This document shows positions 44,076-53,626 of a DNA stretch of 64,000 bases, one piece after another. The translations under genes and the position numbers were made by a program. The stretch spans positions 1-64,000 of the forward strand of contig NZ_LWCU01000055.1 in NCBI RefSeq assembly GCF_001650405.1, in the 5' to 3' direction. The notes beneath the pieces were generated by a model. The model ran no database searches. It was not told the origin of the DNA and saw nothing but the letters and a program-made list of their open reading frames with translations. Origin of the DNA: Microbacterium sp. H83 (GTDB lineage: Bacteria > Actinomycetota > Actinomycetes > Actinomycetales > Microbacteriaceae). How positions within the stretch are numbered: position 1 is the stretch's first letter; the number at the start of each line of letters is the position of its first letter.

Positions 44076-44801
44076 TCAGAGCATCTCGACCACACGGGTC
44101 GCGATCAGCGTCAGCGCCCCGAGCGCCGATGCGCCCAGGGCGATCGCGCGCGTGCGCCGTCTGTTGAGGAACCTGTTCAGGTACCGCGACAGCACGACGC
44201 CGACGATCGCGACGGGTGCCATCCATCCGGCGGTGACGAGCGCATGCGACGGCACGGCGCCCCAGAGGAACAGCGCCACGAGCGAGAGCGACGAGCCCAC
44301 GAGGAAGAACGCCGACATCGTGCCGCGCAGCCGCGGTCCCTCCGACGACTGCCAGATGATCGCCATCGGCGCGCCGCCCACGGACGTCGTGGTGCCCATG
44401 ACGCCGGACAGAGCCCCCGCGACCGCCTGCGTCGTCCTCGTCACCCGCGGCCGCCAGCCGCGGAGCGACACGACCACGCCGAGCAGCACGACGACCGCGA
44501 CGGCCCACGACAGCAGCGTCGTCGACATGACCGCGACGAGCCAGGCGCCGACGGCCGTTCCCGGCACCCGGCCCGCGAGCGCCCAGCCGGCTCCACGGAG
44601 GTCGAGGGCCGCGCGATCCATCACCGCGACGATCAGCGTCACGACCGTCGCCAGCATGATCACGATCACCGGCAGCAGGCTCGCGTCGATGAGGGCGATG
44701 AACGGCGCCGCCAGCATCCCCATGCCGAAGCCGATCGAGCCCTGCAGGCAGCTCGCGGCGAGGATCACCGCGGCGAGCAGCGCGACCTCGAGGGGCGTCA
44801 C
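44076..44801 (-). CDS. TauE/SafE-family transporter
   Basis: 241 residues with about seven or eight membrane helices and the family start GSIGFGMGMLAAPF. TauE/SafE proteins are predicted organic-anion or sulfite exporters. It follows the dipeptide-type permease gene by six bases on the same strand, so it is probably the last gene of that transport operon. An anion carrier beside a sugar-acid pathway is sensible; its direct substrate is unknown. Confidence 0.8.
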   Translation of the reverse strand: MTPLEVALLAAVILAASCLQGSIGFGMGMLAAPFIALIDASLLPVIVIMLATVVTLIVAVMDRAALDLRGAGWALAGRVPGTAVGAWLVAVMSTTLLSWAVAVVVLLGVVVSLRGWRPRVTRTTQAVAGALSGVMGTTTSVGGAPMAIIWQSSEGPRLRGTMSAFFLVGSSLSLVALFLWGAVPSHALVTAGWMAPVAIVGVVLSRYLNRFLNRRRTRAIALGASALGALTLIATRVVEML

Positions 44802-44807
44802 CGGAGA

Positions 44808-45770
44808 TCAGCGTCGCGGGGCGACCGCGCCGATCACGCGGCGCCGCTTCTTGGTCTGCAGACGCCAGCGCTGTCCGGGGTCGGTCGCCAGACGCAGCCA
44901 CGCGGCCAGCACGTTCGCGCAGACCGTGGTGATCACGATCGCGAGACCCGGGAGCACCGACTGCCACCACGCCTCGGCGAGGTACTGGCGTCCCTGCGAG
45001 ACCATGAGGCCCCAGCTGACGTCCGGCGGCTGGATGCCGATGCCGAGGAAGCTCAGCGACGACTCGGCCAGCATCACGTAGCAGAACTCCAGCGTGGCCA
45101 GCGTGACGAGCGTGGGCAGGACGTTCGGGACGATGTGCCGGAACACGATGGCGCTGTTCTTGGCGCCGAAGTTCGTCGCGGCATCCACGAACATGCGCGA
45201 GCGCAGCTCTGCGGCATCCGCCCGCGCGGTGCGCAGGTACAGCGGGATGCGGGTGATGGCGAGCACGAGCACGATGTTCGCCGCGCTGGGGTTGAAGACG
45301 TAGAGGATGACGACCGCGAGCAGCAGCGAGGGGAAGCTCATGATGACGTCGGCGATGCGCATGGACACCGACTCCCGCCATCCGCGGTGGAAGCCCGCCC
45401 ACATGCCCCAGATCGAGCCGATGACGGCCGAGACGAGCACCGCGGCTGCCGCGACGCCCAGCGTGGTGCCGGCCGCGGTGATGATGCGGGCCAGCAGGCT
45501 GCGCCCCAGCGAGTCGCTGCCGAGGATGTACTCCCATCCGAGCTGCAGGCTGAACGGAGGCATGTTGCGAGCGCCGAGGTCCTGTCGCTGCGCCAGCTCG
45601 CCGAACAGCGGCGGGCCGACGATCGCGGTGAGCACGATGAACGCGAGCACGATGGCGGCGGCGGTCGCGACCTTGTCCTTGAGCAGCAGCCGCCAGAGGT
45701 TGGCGCGGCCCGACCCGCGGTTCTGTCGGGCCTTCTGGGTGAGGACGGTGACGGTGGATGCGTCAGACAT
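44808..45770 (-). CDS. Dipeptide/opine-type ABC permease (DppC-like)
   Basis: 320 residues with an N-terminal helix (VATAAAIVLAFIVLTAIVG), then LGSDSLGRSLLARII, the DppC hallmark, and the ATPase-docking EAA-like region around LRSRMFVDAATNFGAKNSAIVFRHI. It pairs with the DppB-like gene, which it overlaps by eight bases. The pair makes the membrane channel for the lipoprotein at 46784 and the fused ATPase at 38855. Confidence 0.88.
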   Translation of the reverse strand: MSDASTVTVLTQKARQNRGSGRANLWRLLLKDKVATAAAIVLAFIVLTAIVGPPLFGELAQRQDLGARNMPPFSLQLGWEYILGSDSLGRSLLARIITAAGTTLGVAAAAVLVSAVIGSIWGMWAGFHRGWRESVSMRIADVIMSFPSLLLAVVILYVFNPSAANIVLVLAITRIPLYLRTARADAAELRSRMFVDAATNFGAKNSAIVFRHIVPNVLPTLVTLATLEFCYVMLAESSLSFLGIGIQPPDVSWGLMVSQGRQYLAEAWWQSVLPGLAIVITTVCANVLAAWLRLATDPGQRWRLQTKKRRRVIGAVAPRR

Positions 45771-46752
45771 TGGTCAGCACCTCTGCCTTCGTGTCGGAGA
45801 GCGCCCCGGGTCCGCGGCGGCGGGCGCGGGATCGGGATGCGGGCCGCACGCGGGGATCCAGCAGCGCGTACCCGAGGTCGATGAGGATGTTGAGCGCGAA
45901 GATCGCGAGGGCCGTGATGAGCACGGCCGCCTGCAGCACGGCGAAGTCCCGCTGCAGGATCGAGTCGATCATGAGCTTGCCGATGCCGGGCCAGCCGAAG
46001 ATCGACTCGACGACCACGGCGCCGTTGACGAGACCGACCGTGAGGTCGCCCGCCACGGTGAGGGCGGGGGCGGCCGCATTGCGCAGCGCGTGCCTGGAGA
46101 CGATGTGCATCTGACCGGCGCCGCGGCTGCGGGCGACCTGGATGTACGGCTGGCCGAGCACCGTCACCATAGACCCGCGCACGACCTGGGCGAGCACGCC
46201 GACGGGGCGCAGCATGAGCGTCGCGATCGGCAGGATCCAGACCAGGGGGCCCGAGGTGCCCGAGGTCGGCAGCCAGCCGAGGGTGATCGCGAAGATCCAG
46301 ATGCCGAGGATCGCCACCCAGAAGTCCGGCACGCTCGCGGCCGTCATCGAGAAGAAGCTGACGATGCGGTCGGCGATGCCGTTCGGCTTCAGCGACGCCC
46401 AGCTGCCGAGCACCACGGCGACGACGATCGCGAGGATCATCGTCACCGCGGCGAGCTGCAGCGTGGCCGGGAAGGCGCGCAGCGCCATCTCGGCGGCGGG
46501 CTCCCCGGTGCGCAGCGACTGACCGAAGTCGAGCTGCAGCACCCCGAGGAAGTAGTCGCCCATCTGCTGCCAGAGCGGGAGGTCGAAGCCGTTGCGGGCG
46601 GCGAAGTCCTCGCGCATCTGGTCGGTGGCGTTCAGCGGCAGGTACAGCTGCGACGGATCGCCGGTGAGACGGGCGAGCACGAAGACACCCAGTACGACGG
46701 CGATCAGCGGCAGAGCGCTCTGCAGGATTCGTCTTCTCAGGTAGGTCCACAT
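45763..46752 (-). CDS. Dipeptide/opine-type ABC permease (DppB-like)
   Basis: 329 residues with the DppB opening MWTYLRRRILQSALPLIAVV, a first helix, the extracellular loop containing RLTGDPSQLYLP and NGFDLP, and five further helices. The docking loop YIQVARSRGAGQMHIVSRHAL is clear. ATG 46752 is 31 bases after the binding-protein stop. It forms the channel with the DppC-like partner. Confidence 0.88.
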   Translation of the reverse strand: MWTYLRRRILQSALPLIAVVLGVFVLARLTGDPSQLYLPLNATDQMREDFAARNGFDLPLWQQMGDYFLGVLQLDFGQSLRTGEPAAEMALRAFPATLQLAAVTMILAIVVAVVLGSWASLKPNGIADRIVSFFSMTAASVPDFWVAILGIWIFAITLGWLPTSGTSGPLVWILPIATLMLRPVGVLAQVVRGSMVTVLGQPYIQVARSRGAGQMHIVSRHALRNAAAPALTVAGDLTVGLVNGAVVVESIFGWPGIGKLMIDSILQRDFAVLQAAVLITALAIFALNILIDLGYALLDPRVRPASRSRARRRGPGALSDTKAEVLTNV

Positions 46753-46783
46753 GGTCGCCCGCCTCTCTCACTCTCGCTCGCGG

Positions 46784-48352
46784 TCAGCCCGCGAGCGAGA
46801 CCTCCTTGATGCGCAGCTCGTCGCCGGTCGACGAGTTGGGCTCGTACGTCACCCGGTCCGAGAGGCCGAGCATGACGGTCTGGTGCGCGATCGGGGCCAG
46901 CGCGACCACGTTCTCGCGCTCGTACGAGAACACGTCCTCGTAGGCCGACTGACGCTCGTCGTCGGTCAGCGTGCGGGCGGTGGTGATGAGCTCGTCGAGA
47001 CCGGGGTCGCCGAACTCGGCCTGCGCGCCGCCCGTGAGCATGTACTGCTCGACGGTGAACTGCGCGTCACCCGCCTGGTTGCCGTGCTGGATGAGCATCG
47101 CGATCGGCCCCTCGTTCGTCACGAACGGGCTCAGCTGGTACTGCAGGTGCTGCGTCGTGTCGACCATGCGCAGCTCGACGTTCAGGCCGACGGCGGCGAG
47201 CTGCTCGCGCAGCACCTCGCCGAGCTCGCTGACCTTGGGGAACTGCGCGGTGCGCACCGGCATCAGGATCTTCGTGTCGACGGGGACGCCGTCGGCCTTC
47301 GCCTCCTCGATGAGCGCGGTCGCCTGCTCGGGGTCGTACTCCCACGGCTCGAGATCGGAGTTGAATCCGACGATGCCCTCGGGGATCAGCTGCGCGGCCA
47401 CCTTGTCGCCGTCCGGGTAGAGCGACGAGACGATGCCCTCGCGGTCGATGGCGTAGTTGATGGCCTGACGGACGCGGATGTCGTCGAGCGGAGCGGTCTG
47501 GCCGGAGAAGCGCAGGGCGATCGTCTCGTTGTTCGGGTAGCTCACGCCGAGGTCGCCGATGCCGTCCTCGGCGCTGAGGCCCAGGGCGATGTCGGCCTCG
47601 CCGCTGGTGATCATCGCCGCACGCACGGTGCCCTCCGAGCGCCACTGGTACTCGACCGCGGCGAACTCCGGAGCGTCGCCCCAGTAGTCGTCGTTGCGCT
47701 CGAGCGTCAGCTTGGTGCCGGCCTGCCAGTCGCCGATCGCGTACGGGCCGGTGCCGATCGGCTCGCGCACGAACTCCGTGTTGGAAGTCTCGGGCGAGAC
47801 GATCTCGATGAACGAGAGCTTGAGCGGCAGGATCGGGTCGGGGCTGGGCGTCGTGACCGTCAGGGTGGTGGCGTCGGTGGCGGAGACCTCGAGGTCGTCG
47901 TCGCCGAAGATGTAGCCCTCGACGTTGCAGCCGAGGTCGCCGTTCACGGCTCGATCGATGGAGTAGGCGGCCGCTTCGGCGTCGAAGGGCGTGCCGTCCT
48001 GAAAGGTGACGTCGTCGCGGACGGTGAAGGTCCACTCGGTGTCGCCGGTCTGCTCCCACTCGGTGGCGAGCAGCGGCTCGAGATCACCCGTCGACGGGTT
48101 GCGCTCGACGAGCGGCTCGGTGACCGTGCTGCGCACGACCACGCCCGTCGAGGTGAGGTTCGCGTCGCACGCCTCGAGCGTGGGGGGCTCCTGGGTCAGC
48201 ACGACGCGGAGCGTGTCGGCGGCGCCGCCCTCGCCGCCGCCCTGCGACTCCGAGTTGGCGACGGAGCACGATGCGAGCAGGGCGATCGATGCGATTCCTG
48301 CGGTGACGGCGGACGCCCGGACGGCTCTGCGTCGGGGGGAAGAAAGCTTCAT
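46784..48352 (-). CDS. ABC substrate-binding lipoprotein (peptide/opine/nickel family)
   Basis: 522 residues. The signal has basic SSPRRRAVR, a hydrophobic VTAGIASIALLASC and lipobox LASC with Cys near 29, then a Gly/Glu-rich linker. The mature part is an SBP_bac_5 fold: LRVVLTQEPPTLEACD, LATEWEQTGDTEWTFTVRDDVTFQDGTPF and IRVRQAINYAIDRE. ATG 48352 follows CTGGAGGAACCG. It is first in its operon and divergent from a hydroxyacid dehydrogenase. In this setting its ligand is more likely a sugar acid derivative or opine than a peptide; that is inference. Confidence 0.88.
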   Translation of the reverse strand: MKLSSPRRRAVRASAVTAGIASIALLASCSVANSESQGGGEGGAADTLRVVLTQEPPTLEACDANLTSTGVVVRSTVTEPLVERNPSTGDLEPLLATEWEQTGDTEWTFTVRDDVTFQDGTPFDAEAAAYSIDRAVNGDLGCNVEGYIFGDDDLEVSATDATTLTVTTPSPDPILPLKLSFIEIVSPETSNTEFVREPIGTGPYAIGDWQAGTKLTLERNDDYWGDAPEFAAVEYQWRSEGTVRAAMITSGEADIALGLSAEDGIGDLGVSYPNNETIALRFSGQTAPLDDIRVRQAINYAIDREGIVSSLYPDGDKVAAQLIPEGIVGFNSDLEPWEYDPEQATALIEEAKADGVPVDTKILMPVRTAQFPKVSELGEVLREQLAAVGLNVELRMVDTTQHLQYQLSPFVTNEGPIAMLIQHGNQAGDAQFTVEQYMLTGGAQAEFGDPGLDELITTARTLTDDERQSAYEDVFSYERENVVALAPIAHQTVMLGLSDRVTYEPNSSTGDELRIKEVSLAG

Positions 48353-48437
48353 CGGTTCCTCCAGGTAGGGGATGGCCGCGGCCCACGGTGGCACTCGGCT
48401 CGTTTGTGAATGTCGCAGACCGCTCGGCGAGCGTCAA

Positions 48438-48458
48438 CCGATGCGTCGGGCGCATCGG
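48438..48458. promoter_or_regulatory. Operator-like palindrome upstream of transporter operon
   Basis: CCGATGCG (48438-48445) and CGCATCGG (48451-48458) form a perfect inverted repeat with a 5-base centre. On the minus strand TTGACG follows directly (48432-48437), as a -35 for the binding-protein gene. Confidence 0.45.
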
Positions 48459-48554
48459 CGGCTCGTGTCGAGCATCCGCGCCCCGTGCCGTCCGGAGGCT
48501 CGGACGCGATCCGCGGTATTCCGCCGATCTCTCCCCATAGATACAGGGCGGGCA

Positions 48555-48606
48555 TCAATCAATGCAAGTTCGCTTATGGAACTGCATCGTTGGCTGGTCG
48601 TAGTCT
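48555..48606 (+). promoter_or_regulatory. Shared sugar-acid promoter element, copy B (leaderless)
   Basis: TCAATCAATGCAAGTT starts at 48555 and matches copy A at 14 of 16 bases. GCATC is at 48584, in the same register as in copy A. TAGTCT (48601-48606) ends six bases before ATG 48613, so the transcript is probably leaderless. Confidence 0.6.
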
Positions 48607-48612
48607 CGCGCC

Positions 48613-49590
48613 ATGACGAACTCTCCCGACCGCCCCTCGCCCATGGCCCCCGGCACCGTCGCCCAGGCGGGTCCGCTGCTGGATTCCCTCGAACGGATGC
48701 TGAAGGACGAGTACTCCGTCGTGCGTCTCCCCGACGACGTCGAGAGCCTCGATCCCGCGGAGGCCGCGAAGGTCCGCGCCGTGGTCACGAGCGGGAGGGT
48801 CGGGGTGCCGTCGGCGCTCATGGCGGCGCTCCCGAACCTCGAGATCGTGACGAACTTCGGCGTCGGCTACGACACCACCGACGTCGCGCAGGCGGTGGCC
48901 CGCGGCATCCGGGTCACGAACACGCCCGACGTGCTCACCGACTGCGTCGCAGACACCGCGCTCGCGCTCATGCTCGACGTCTTCCGGCGCTTCGGCGCCT
49001 CCGAGCGGTTCCTCCGGGACGGGGAGTGGGAGTCGCGCGGGTTCCCGCTGACGCGCCGGTTCTCGGGCAGCACGGTCGGCGTGCTCGGCCTCGGCCGCAT
49101 CGGGCAGGCGATCGCCCGACGGGCCGCCGCCTTCGACGCGACGATCCTGTACACGACGCGCCGCCCGGTCGAGGGGGTGGCGTGGGAGCACGTGGCATCC
49201 GCCGTCGACCTCGCGCGACGCTCGGACGTCCTCGTCGTCGCGGTGCCCGGCGGCGCGGCGACCGAGAACCTCGTGGATGCCGAGGTGATCCGCGCCCTGG
49301 GTCCGGACGGCTACCTCGTGAACATCGCGCGCGGCTCGGTCGTCGACGAGGACGCGCTCGTCGCGGCTCTCGAGAGCGGCGAGATCGCGGGAGCGGGCCT
49401 CGACGTCTTCGCGCACGAGCCCCACGTGCCGGAGCGGCTGATCCGCGACGATGTCACGCTGCTGCCGCACGTCGGCAGCGGCACGCACGAGACCCGGAAC
49501 GACATGCGCGACCTCACCCTGGCGAACCTGCGAGCCCACCTCGCCGGCGATCCGCTGCCGACGCCGGTGCCCGAGATGGCCGCCGTCTGA
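48613..49590 (+). CDS. D-2-hydroxyacid dehydrogenase (second copy)
   Basis: 325 residues of the same superfamily as 43068 but clearly a different branch. The Rossmann motif is VGVLGLGRIGQAIA near 157, LVNIARGSVVDEDAL near 235 has the catalytic arginine, and LLPHVGSGTHETR near 290 the catalytic histidine. NFGVGYDTTDV is typical of glyoxylate/hydroxypyruvate reductases. It is the first gene of a plus-strand series and is followed by its own promoter-element gap. Confidence 0.85.
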   Translation: MTNSPDRPSPMAPGTVAQAGPLLDSLERMLKDEYSVVRLPDDVESLDPAEAAKVRAVVTSGRVGVPSALMAALPNLEIVTNFGVGYDTTDVAQAVARGIRVTNTPDVLTDCVADTALALMLDVFRRFGASERFLRDGEWESRGFPLTRRFSGSTVGVLGLGRIGQAIARRAAAFDATILYTTRRPVEGVAWEHVASAVDLARRSDVLVVAVPGGAATENLVDAEVIRALGPDGYLVNIARGSVVDEDALVAALESGEIAGAGLDVFAHEPHVPERLIRDDVTLLPHVGSGTHETRNDMRDLTLANLRAHLAGDPLPTPVPEMAAV

Positions 49591-49603
49591 TGTCGTCACG
49601 GTA

Positions 49604-49653
49604 TTGATCCATCCACCATTTGGTTTGTAGGCGCATCGTTTCGCGCATAGCGT
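49604..49653 (+). promoter_or_regulatory. Shared sugar-acid promoter element, copy C
   Basis: Aligned with copy A, TTGGTTTGT (49620-49628) is identical and in register, GCATC is at 49633 and TAGCGT at 49648. The left TCAATCA part is degenerate. It precedes the kdgD operon. Confidence 0.55.
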
Positions 49654-49706
49654 GACGATTGTTCAGATCCGAGCCGGACACCGGCGCGAAACCCCAGGAG
49701 TGCACC

Positions 49707-50642
49707 GTGGCACGATTCACGCCCAGCGAGCTGGCCGACCACCTTCGAGAGGGACTCCTCTCGTTCCCCGCGACGGCCTTCACGCCGGACCTCGAGTTCG
49801 ACGACAAGCGCTACCGCGAGCACGTGGAGTGGCAGGCGGGATTCGGAGTCGCCGGTCTGTTCGCCGCCGGAGGCACGGGCGAGGGCTTCAGCCTCGACGC
49901 GGCCGAGTCGGCCGCGGTCGTCCGGGCGGCGGTGCAGTCGTCCCGTCCCGAGGTGCCGGTGCTCGCCTCCGCCGGCGGCTGGACCCGGCATGCGGTCGCC
50001 AACGCGCGAGCCGCCGAGGAGGCCGGCGCCGAGGGCATCCTCGTGCTGCCGCCGTACCTCACCGAATGCGACCAGCGCGGCCTGCTCGACCACGTCTCGG
50101 CGATCGCCTCGGCGACGCGGCTCGCGATCATCGTCTACAACCGCGGCAATGCGATCTACTCGGCCGAGACCATGGCCGCCCTCGCCGCGCGACACGAGAA
50201 TGTGATCGGCTTCAAGGACGCGACGGGCGACATCGAGCACCTCGCCTCGGTGTACGTGCGCAACGGCGAGCGGCTCTTCTACCTCGGGGGGCTGCCCACC
50301 GCCGAGACGTACGCGCTGCCGCTGCTGCAGATGGGGATGAGCACGTACTCCTCGGCGATGTTCAACTTCGTCCCCGAGTTCGCGCTCGAGTTCTACCGCG
50401 ACGTGCGCGCACAGGACCGTGCGGCCGTCACCGACAAGCTCGGTCGGTTCGTGCTCCCGTACATCGCGATCCGCGACCGCGGACGGGGATTCGGCGTCTC
50501 CATCGTCAAGGCAGGGCTCCGCCTGACCGGCCACGGCGTCGGGCCGGTGCGCCCGCCGCTGCACGACCTCTCCGAGAAGGACGACGCCGACCTCGCCGAA
50601 CTCCTCGAGCGCTCCGGAGTGCTCGCCTCGGTCCCCGCCTGA
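49707..50642 (+). CDS. kdgD: 5-dehydro-4-deoxyglucarate dehydratase
   Basis: Decarboxylating dehydratase of the DHDPS superfamily that turns 5-dehydro-4-deoxy-D-glucarate into 2-oxoglutarate semialdehyde, CO2 and water. The 311-residue protein shows LLSFPATAFTPDLEFD, AAGGTGEGFSL with the carboxylate-binding turn, VYNRGNAIYS with the barrel tyrosine, and GFKDATGD with the Schiff-base lysine at 170. The GTG at 49707 is chosen for the AGGAGTGCACC before it. The next gene codes for the enzyme that takes its product, and canonical glucarate dehydratase follows, so the pathway is complete. Confidence 0.92.
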   Translation: MARFTPSELADHLREGLLSFPATAFTPDLEFDDKRYREHVEWQAGFGVAGLFAAGGTGEGFSLDAAESAAVVRAAVQSSRPEVPVLASAGGWTRHAVANARAAEEAGAEGILVLPPYLTECDQRGLLDHVSAIASATRLAIIVYNRGNAIYSAETMAALAARHENVIGFKDATGDIEHLASVYVRNGERLFYLGGLPTAETYALPLLQMGMSTYSSAMFNFVPEFALEFYRDVRAQDRAAVTDKLGRFVLPYIAIRDRGRGFGVSIVKAGLRLTGHGVGPVRPPLHDLSEKDDADLAELLERSGVLASVPA

Positions 50643-50677
50643 CCCCATCCCTCTGCCGCCGACCCCCGGAGCGTGAC

Positions 50678-52258
50678 ATGACCACCGCCGTCCTCACAGG
50701 GCATTCCTCCATCGCCGGACGCTCTCTTCCCGGCACCGGCGACGCGCTGCACGCCATCGCGCCCGACACCGGGGAGGAGCTCGATCCGCCCTACTCGCAG
50801 ATCGACGTCGAGCAGCTCCGCGAGGCGACGGCGGCAGCAGCGGACGCCTTCCCGTCGTTCTCGCGCCTCGAGCCCGAGGCCCACGCGACGTTCCTCGACT
50901 CGATCGCCGACGAGATCGACGCGCTCGGCGACGCGCTGATCGAGCGCGGCATGCGGGAGACCGGGCTGCCGCAGGCGCGACTCGTCGGCGAGCGGGCGCG
51001 CACGACCGGACAGCTGCGGCTCTTCGCCGAGGTCGTCCGCAGCGGCGAGCACCGGGGAGTGCGGATCGACCCGGCGCAGCCCGACCGCACCCCGCTGCCC
51101 CGTGTCGACATCCGTCAGCGCAGGATCCCCCTCGGCCCCGTGGCCGTGTTCGGGGCGTCGAACTTCCCGCTTGCGTTCTCTACGGCCGGCGGCGACACGG
51201 CATCCGCTCTCGCCGCCGGCTGCCCGGTGGTGTTCAAGGCGCACAGCTCGCACCCCGGCACCAGCGAGCTCGTCGCCTCGGCGATCGCCCGCGCCATCGC
51301 CACGCACGGCCTGCACCCCGGCGTGTTCTCGCACGTCTTCGGTCCGGGTCGCAGCGTCGGCCAGGCCCTCGTCTCCGACCCCGACATCCACGCCGTCGGC
51401 TTCACCGGATCGCGCGAAGGCGGACTCGCGCTCGTGCGGACGGCGCAGCAGCGGCCCGTGCCGATCCCCGTCTACGCCGAGATGAGCTCGGTGAACCCGG
51501 TCTTCATCCTGCCGGGCGCTCTCGACGGCGACGTCCAGGCGCTCGCCGCCGGGTACGTGCAGAGCGCCACCGGCTCCAGCGGGCAGCTGTGCACGCAGCC
51601 GGGCATCGTCTTCGTGCCGCGCGGCGAGCACGGCGACGCCTTCCTGCGAGCCGTCGCCGAGGCGCTGAACGCCGCCACCGGTCAGACCATGCTCTCGCCG
51701 AGCATCGCCGCCGCCTGGCGCGAGGGCGTCGCGACGAGGGACGCCCACGCCGAGGTGCTCGCGCGAGGTGCCGACGGCGAGGGGCCGCACGCTCCGGCGC
51801 CCGTGATCCACGCCGCCGACCTGCCCGCGTTCGACACCGACCACGTGCTGCACGACGAGATCTTCGGCGCGGCGTCGCTGGTCGTGCGATACGACGACGT
51901 GGCGGACCTCGTGCAGGCGGCCTCGCGGCTCGAGGGCCAGCTGACCGCCACGCTGCAGCTGAGCGCGGACGACCACGAGCTCGCATCCGCTCTGCTGCCC
52001 GTGCTCGAGCGGAAGGTCGGGCGCATCCTCGCGGGCGGATGGCCCACGGGGGTCGAGGTCGGCCACGCGATGGTGCACGGCGGGCCGTTCCCGGCGACGA
52101 GCGACTCGCGGACGACGAGCGTCGGCACGCTCGCGATCGATCGCTTCCTGCGGCCGGTGGCGTACCAGAACATCCCCGACGAGCTGCTGCCGGAGGCGCT
52201 GCGCGACGCGAACCCGTGGCACGTGCCGCGCCTCGTCGACGGGCGGCGCGAGTCATGA
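50678..52258 (+). CDS. 2-oxoglutarate semialdehyde dehydrogenase (NADP, aldehyde dehydrogenase family)
   Basis: 526 residues, the length of the KGSADH group in glucarate and arabinose catabolism. It oxidises 2-oxoglutarate semialdehyde to 2-oxoglutarate. The cofactor block [15 protein letters not shown] and GFTGSREGG, the general-base glutamate in [10 protein letters not shown] and the catalytic Cys305 in SGQLCTQPG are in order. ATG at 50678 lies 35 bases after the kdgD stop; its own stop overlaps the next ATG. The neighbours fix the substrate with good confidence. Confidence 0.9.
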   Translation: MTTAVLTGHSSIAGRSLPGTGDALHAIAPDTGEELDPPYSQIDVEQLREATAAAADAFPSFSRLEPEAHATFLDSIADEIDALGDALIERGMRETGLPQARLVGERARTTGQLRLFAEVVRSGEHRGVRIDPAQPDRTPLPRVDIRQRRIPLGPVAVFGASNFPLAFSTAGGDTASALAAGCPVVFKAHSSHPGTSELVASAIARAIATHGLHPGVFSHVFGPGRSVGQALVSDPDIHAVGFTGSREGGLALVRTAQQRPVPIPVYAEMSSVNPVFILPGALDGDVQALAAGYVQSATGSSGQLCTQPGIVFVPRGEHGDAFLRAVAEALNAATGQTMLSPSIAAAWREGVATRDAHAEVLARGADGEGPHAPAPVIHAADLPAFDTDHVLHDEIFGAASLVVRYDDVADLVQAASRLEGQLTATLQLSADDHELASALLPVLERKVGRILAGGWPTGVEVGHAMVHGGPFPATSDSRTTSVGTLAIDRFLRPVAYQNIPDELLPEALRDANPWHVPRLVDGRRES

Positions 52259-53577
52259 CCTCGGTGCCGATCATCGAGCGGATCGAGGTCGTCCCGGTCG
52301 CGGGCCACGACTCGATGCTCCTGAACCTCTCGGGCGCCCACGGGCCCTTCTTCACCCGGAACATCGTGATCGCGACCGACTCCGACGGGCGGGAGGGGCT
52401 CGGAGAGGTTCCCGGCGGCGAGTCCATCCGCCGCACGATCGAGGAGGCCGGCGGGATCCTCGACGGTCAGCCGGTCGGCCGCTACCGATCGCTGCTGCGG
52501 TCGATCGCGACGCGGTTCGCCGACCGCGACGCCGGCGGCCGCGGAGCGCAGACGTTCGACCTGCGCACGACCGTGCACGCGGTGACGGGCATCGAGTCCG
52601 CCCTCCTCGACCTCCACGCGCAGCACCTCGGCGTGCCGGTCGCGGAGCTGCTGGGCGACGGCCAGCAGCGCGACAGCGTGCCGATGCTCGGCTATCTCTT
52701 CTTCATCGGCGATCCCGACCGCACCGACCTCCCGTACCTCCGTGAGAGCGGCGATGACTGGGAGAGCGTCCGGCGGGAGGAGGCGATGACCGCCGACGCC
52801 GTCGTGCGCCTCGCCGAAGCCGCGCAGGCGCGATACGGCTTCTCCGACTTCAAGCTCAAGGGCGGCGTGCTCGACGGCGACGCCGAGGCCGACGTCGTCA
52901 CCGCGCTCGCGCAGCGGTTCCCCGACGCGCGCATCACGCTCGACCCCAACGGCGGATGGCTGCTCGAGGATGCCGTGCGCATCGGTCACCGCCTGCGCGA
53001 CGTGCTCGCGTACGCCGAGGATCCCTGCGGAGCGGAGGGCAGGTTCTCGGGCCGTGAGGTGATGGCGGAGTTCCGTCGGCGCACCGGACTGCGGACGGCG
53101 ACGAACATGATCGCCACCGACTGGCGCGAGATGGCGCACGCGATCCGCTCGGATGCCGTCGACATCCCGCTCGCGGATCCGCACTTCTGGACCATGGCCG
53201 GCTCCGTGCGGGTGGCGCAGCTGTGCGCCGACTTCAACCTCACGTGGGGCTCGCACTCCAACAACCACTTCGATGTCTCCCTCGCGATGTTCACGCAGGT
53301 GGGGGCCGCGGCGCCGGGGGAGATCACGGCGCTCGACACGCACTGGATCTGGCAGGACGGTCAGCAGCTGACCGTCGACTCCCCGGAGATCCGCGACGGA
53401 GCGGTGCGGGTTCCCGACCGCCCTGGACTCGGCGTGACGCTCGACCGCGCGCGGCTCGCCGAGGCCCACGAGCTCTACGTCGAGCACGGGCTCGGTGCCC
53501 GAGACGACGCGGTCGGGATGCAGTACCTCGTGCCGGGATGGACCTTCGACAGCAAGCGCCCCTCGCTGGTGCGCTGA
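52255..53577 (+). CDS. gudD: Glucarate dehydratase
   Basis: 440 residues with the full canonical glucarate dehydratase set: K200-L-K202 in [17 protein letters not shown] near 229, [20 protein letters not shown] and [15 protein letters not shown] near 334 with the catalytic histidine, then [11 protein letters not shown]. It dehydrates D-glucarate (or L-idarate) to 5-dehydro-4-deoxyglucarate, the substrate of KdgD two genes earlier. It starts in an ATGA overlap. This closes a three-gene pathway from glucarate to 2-oxoglutarate. Confidence 0.93.
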   Translation: MTSVPIIERIEVVPVAGHDSMLLNLSGAHGPFFTRNIVIATDSDGREGLGEVPGGESIRRTIEEAGGILDGQPVGRYRSLLRSIATRFADRDAGGRGAQTFDLRTTVHAVTGIESALLDLHAQHLGVPVAELLGDGQQRDSVPMLGYLFFIGDPDRTDLPYLRESGDDWESVRREEAMTADAVVRLAEAAQARYGFSDFKLKGGVLDGDAEADVVTALAQRFPDARITLDPNGGWLLEDAVRIGHRLRDVLAYAEDPCGAEGRFSGREVMAEFRRRTGLRTATNMIATDWREMAHAIRSDAVDIPLADPHFWTMAGSVRVAQLCADFNLTWGSHSNNHFDVSLAMFTQVGAAAPGEITALDTHWIWQDGQQLTVDSPEIRDGAVRVPDRPGLGVTLDRARLAEAHELYVEHGLGARDDAVGMQYLVPGWTFDSKRPSLVR

Positions 53578-53626
53578 GCGGCCGGGCTCGCGGCGGCGTG
53601 CCGGCTGGGGACAGAGGCCGGATGCC

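Noticed and set aside
50393..52222. 609-codon minus-strand frame
   Set aside because: It lies opposite the aldehyde dehydrogenase, which has clear catalytic motifs; the composition is that of an antisense GC-rich frame.
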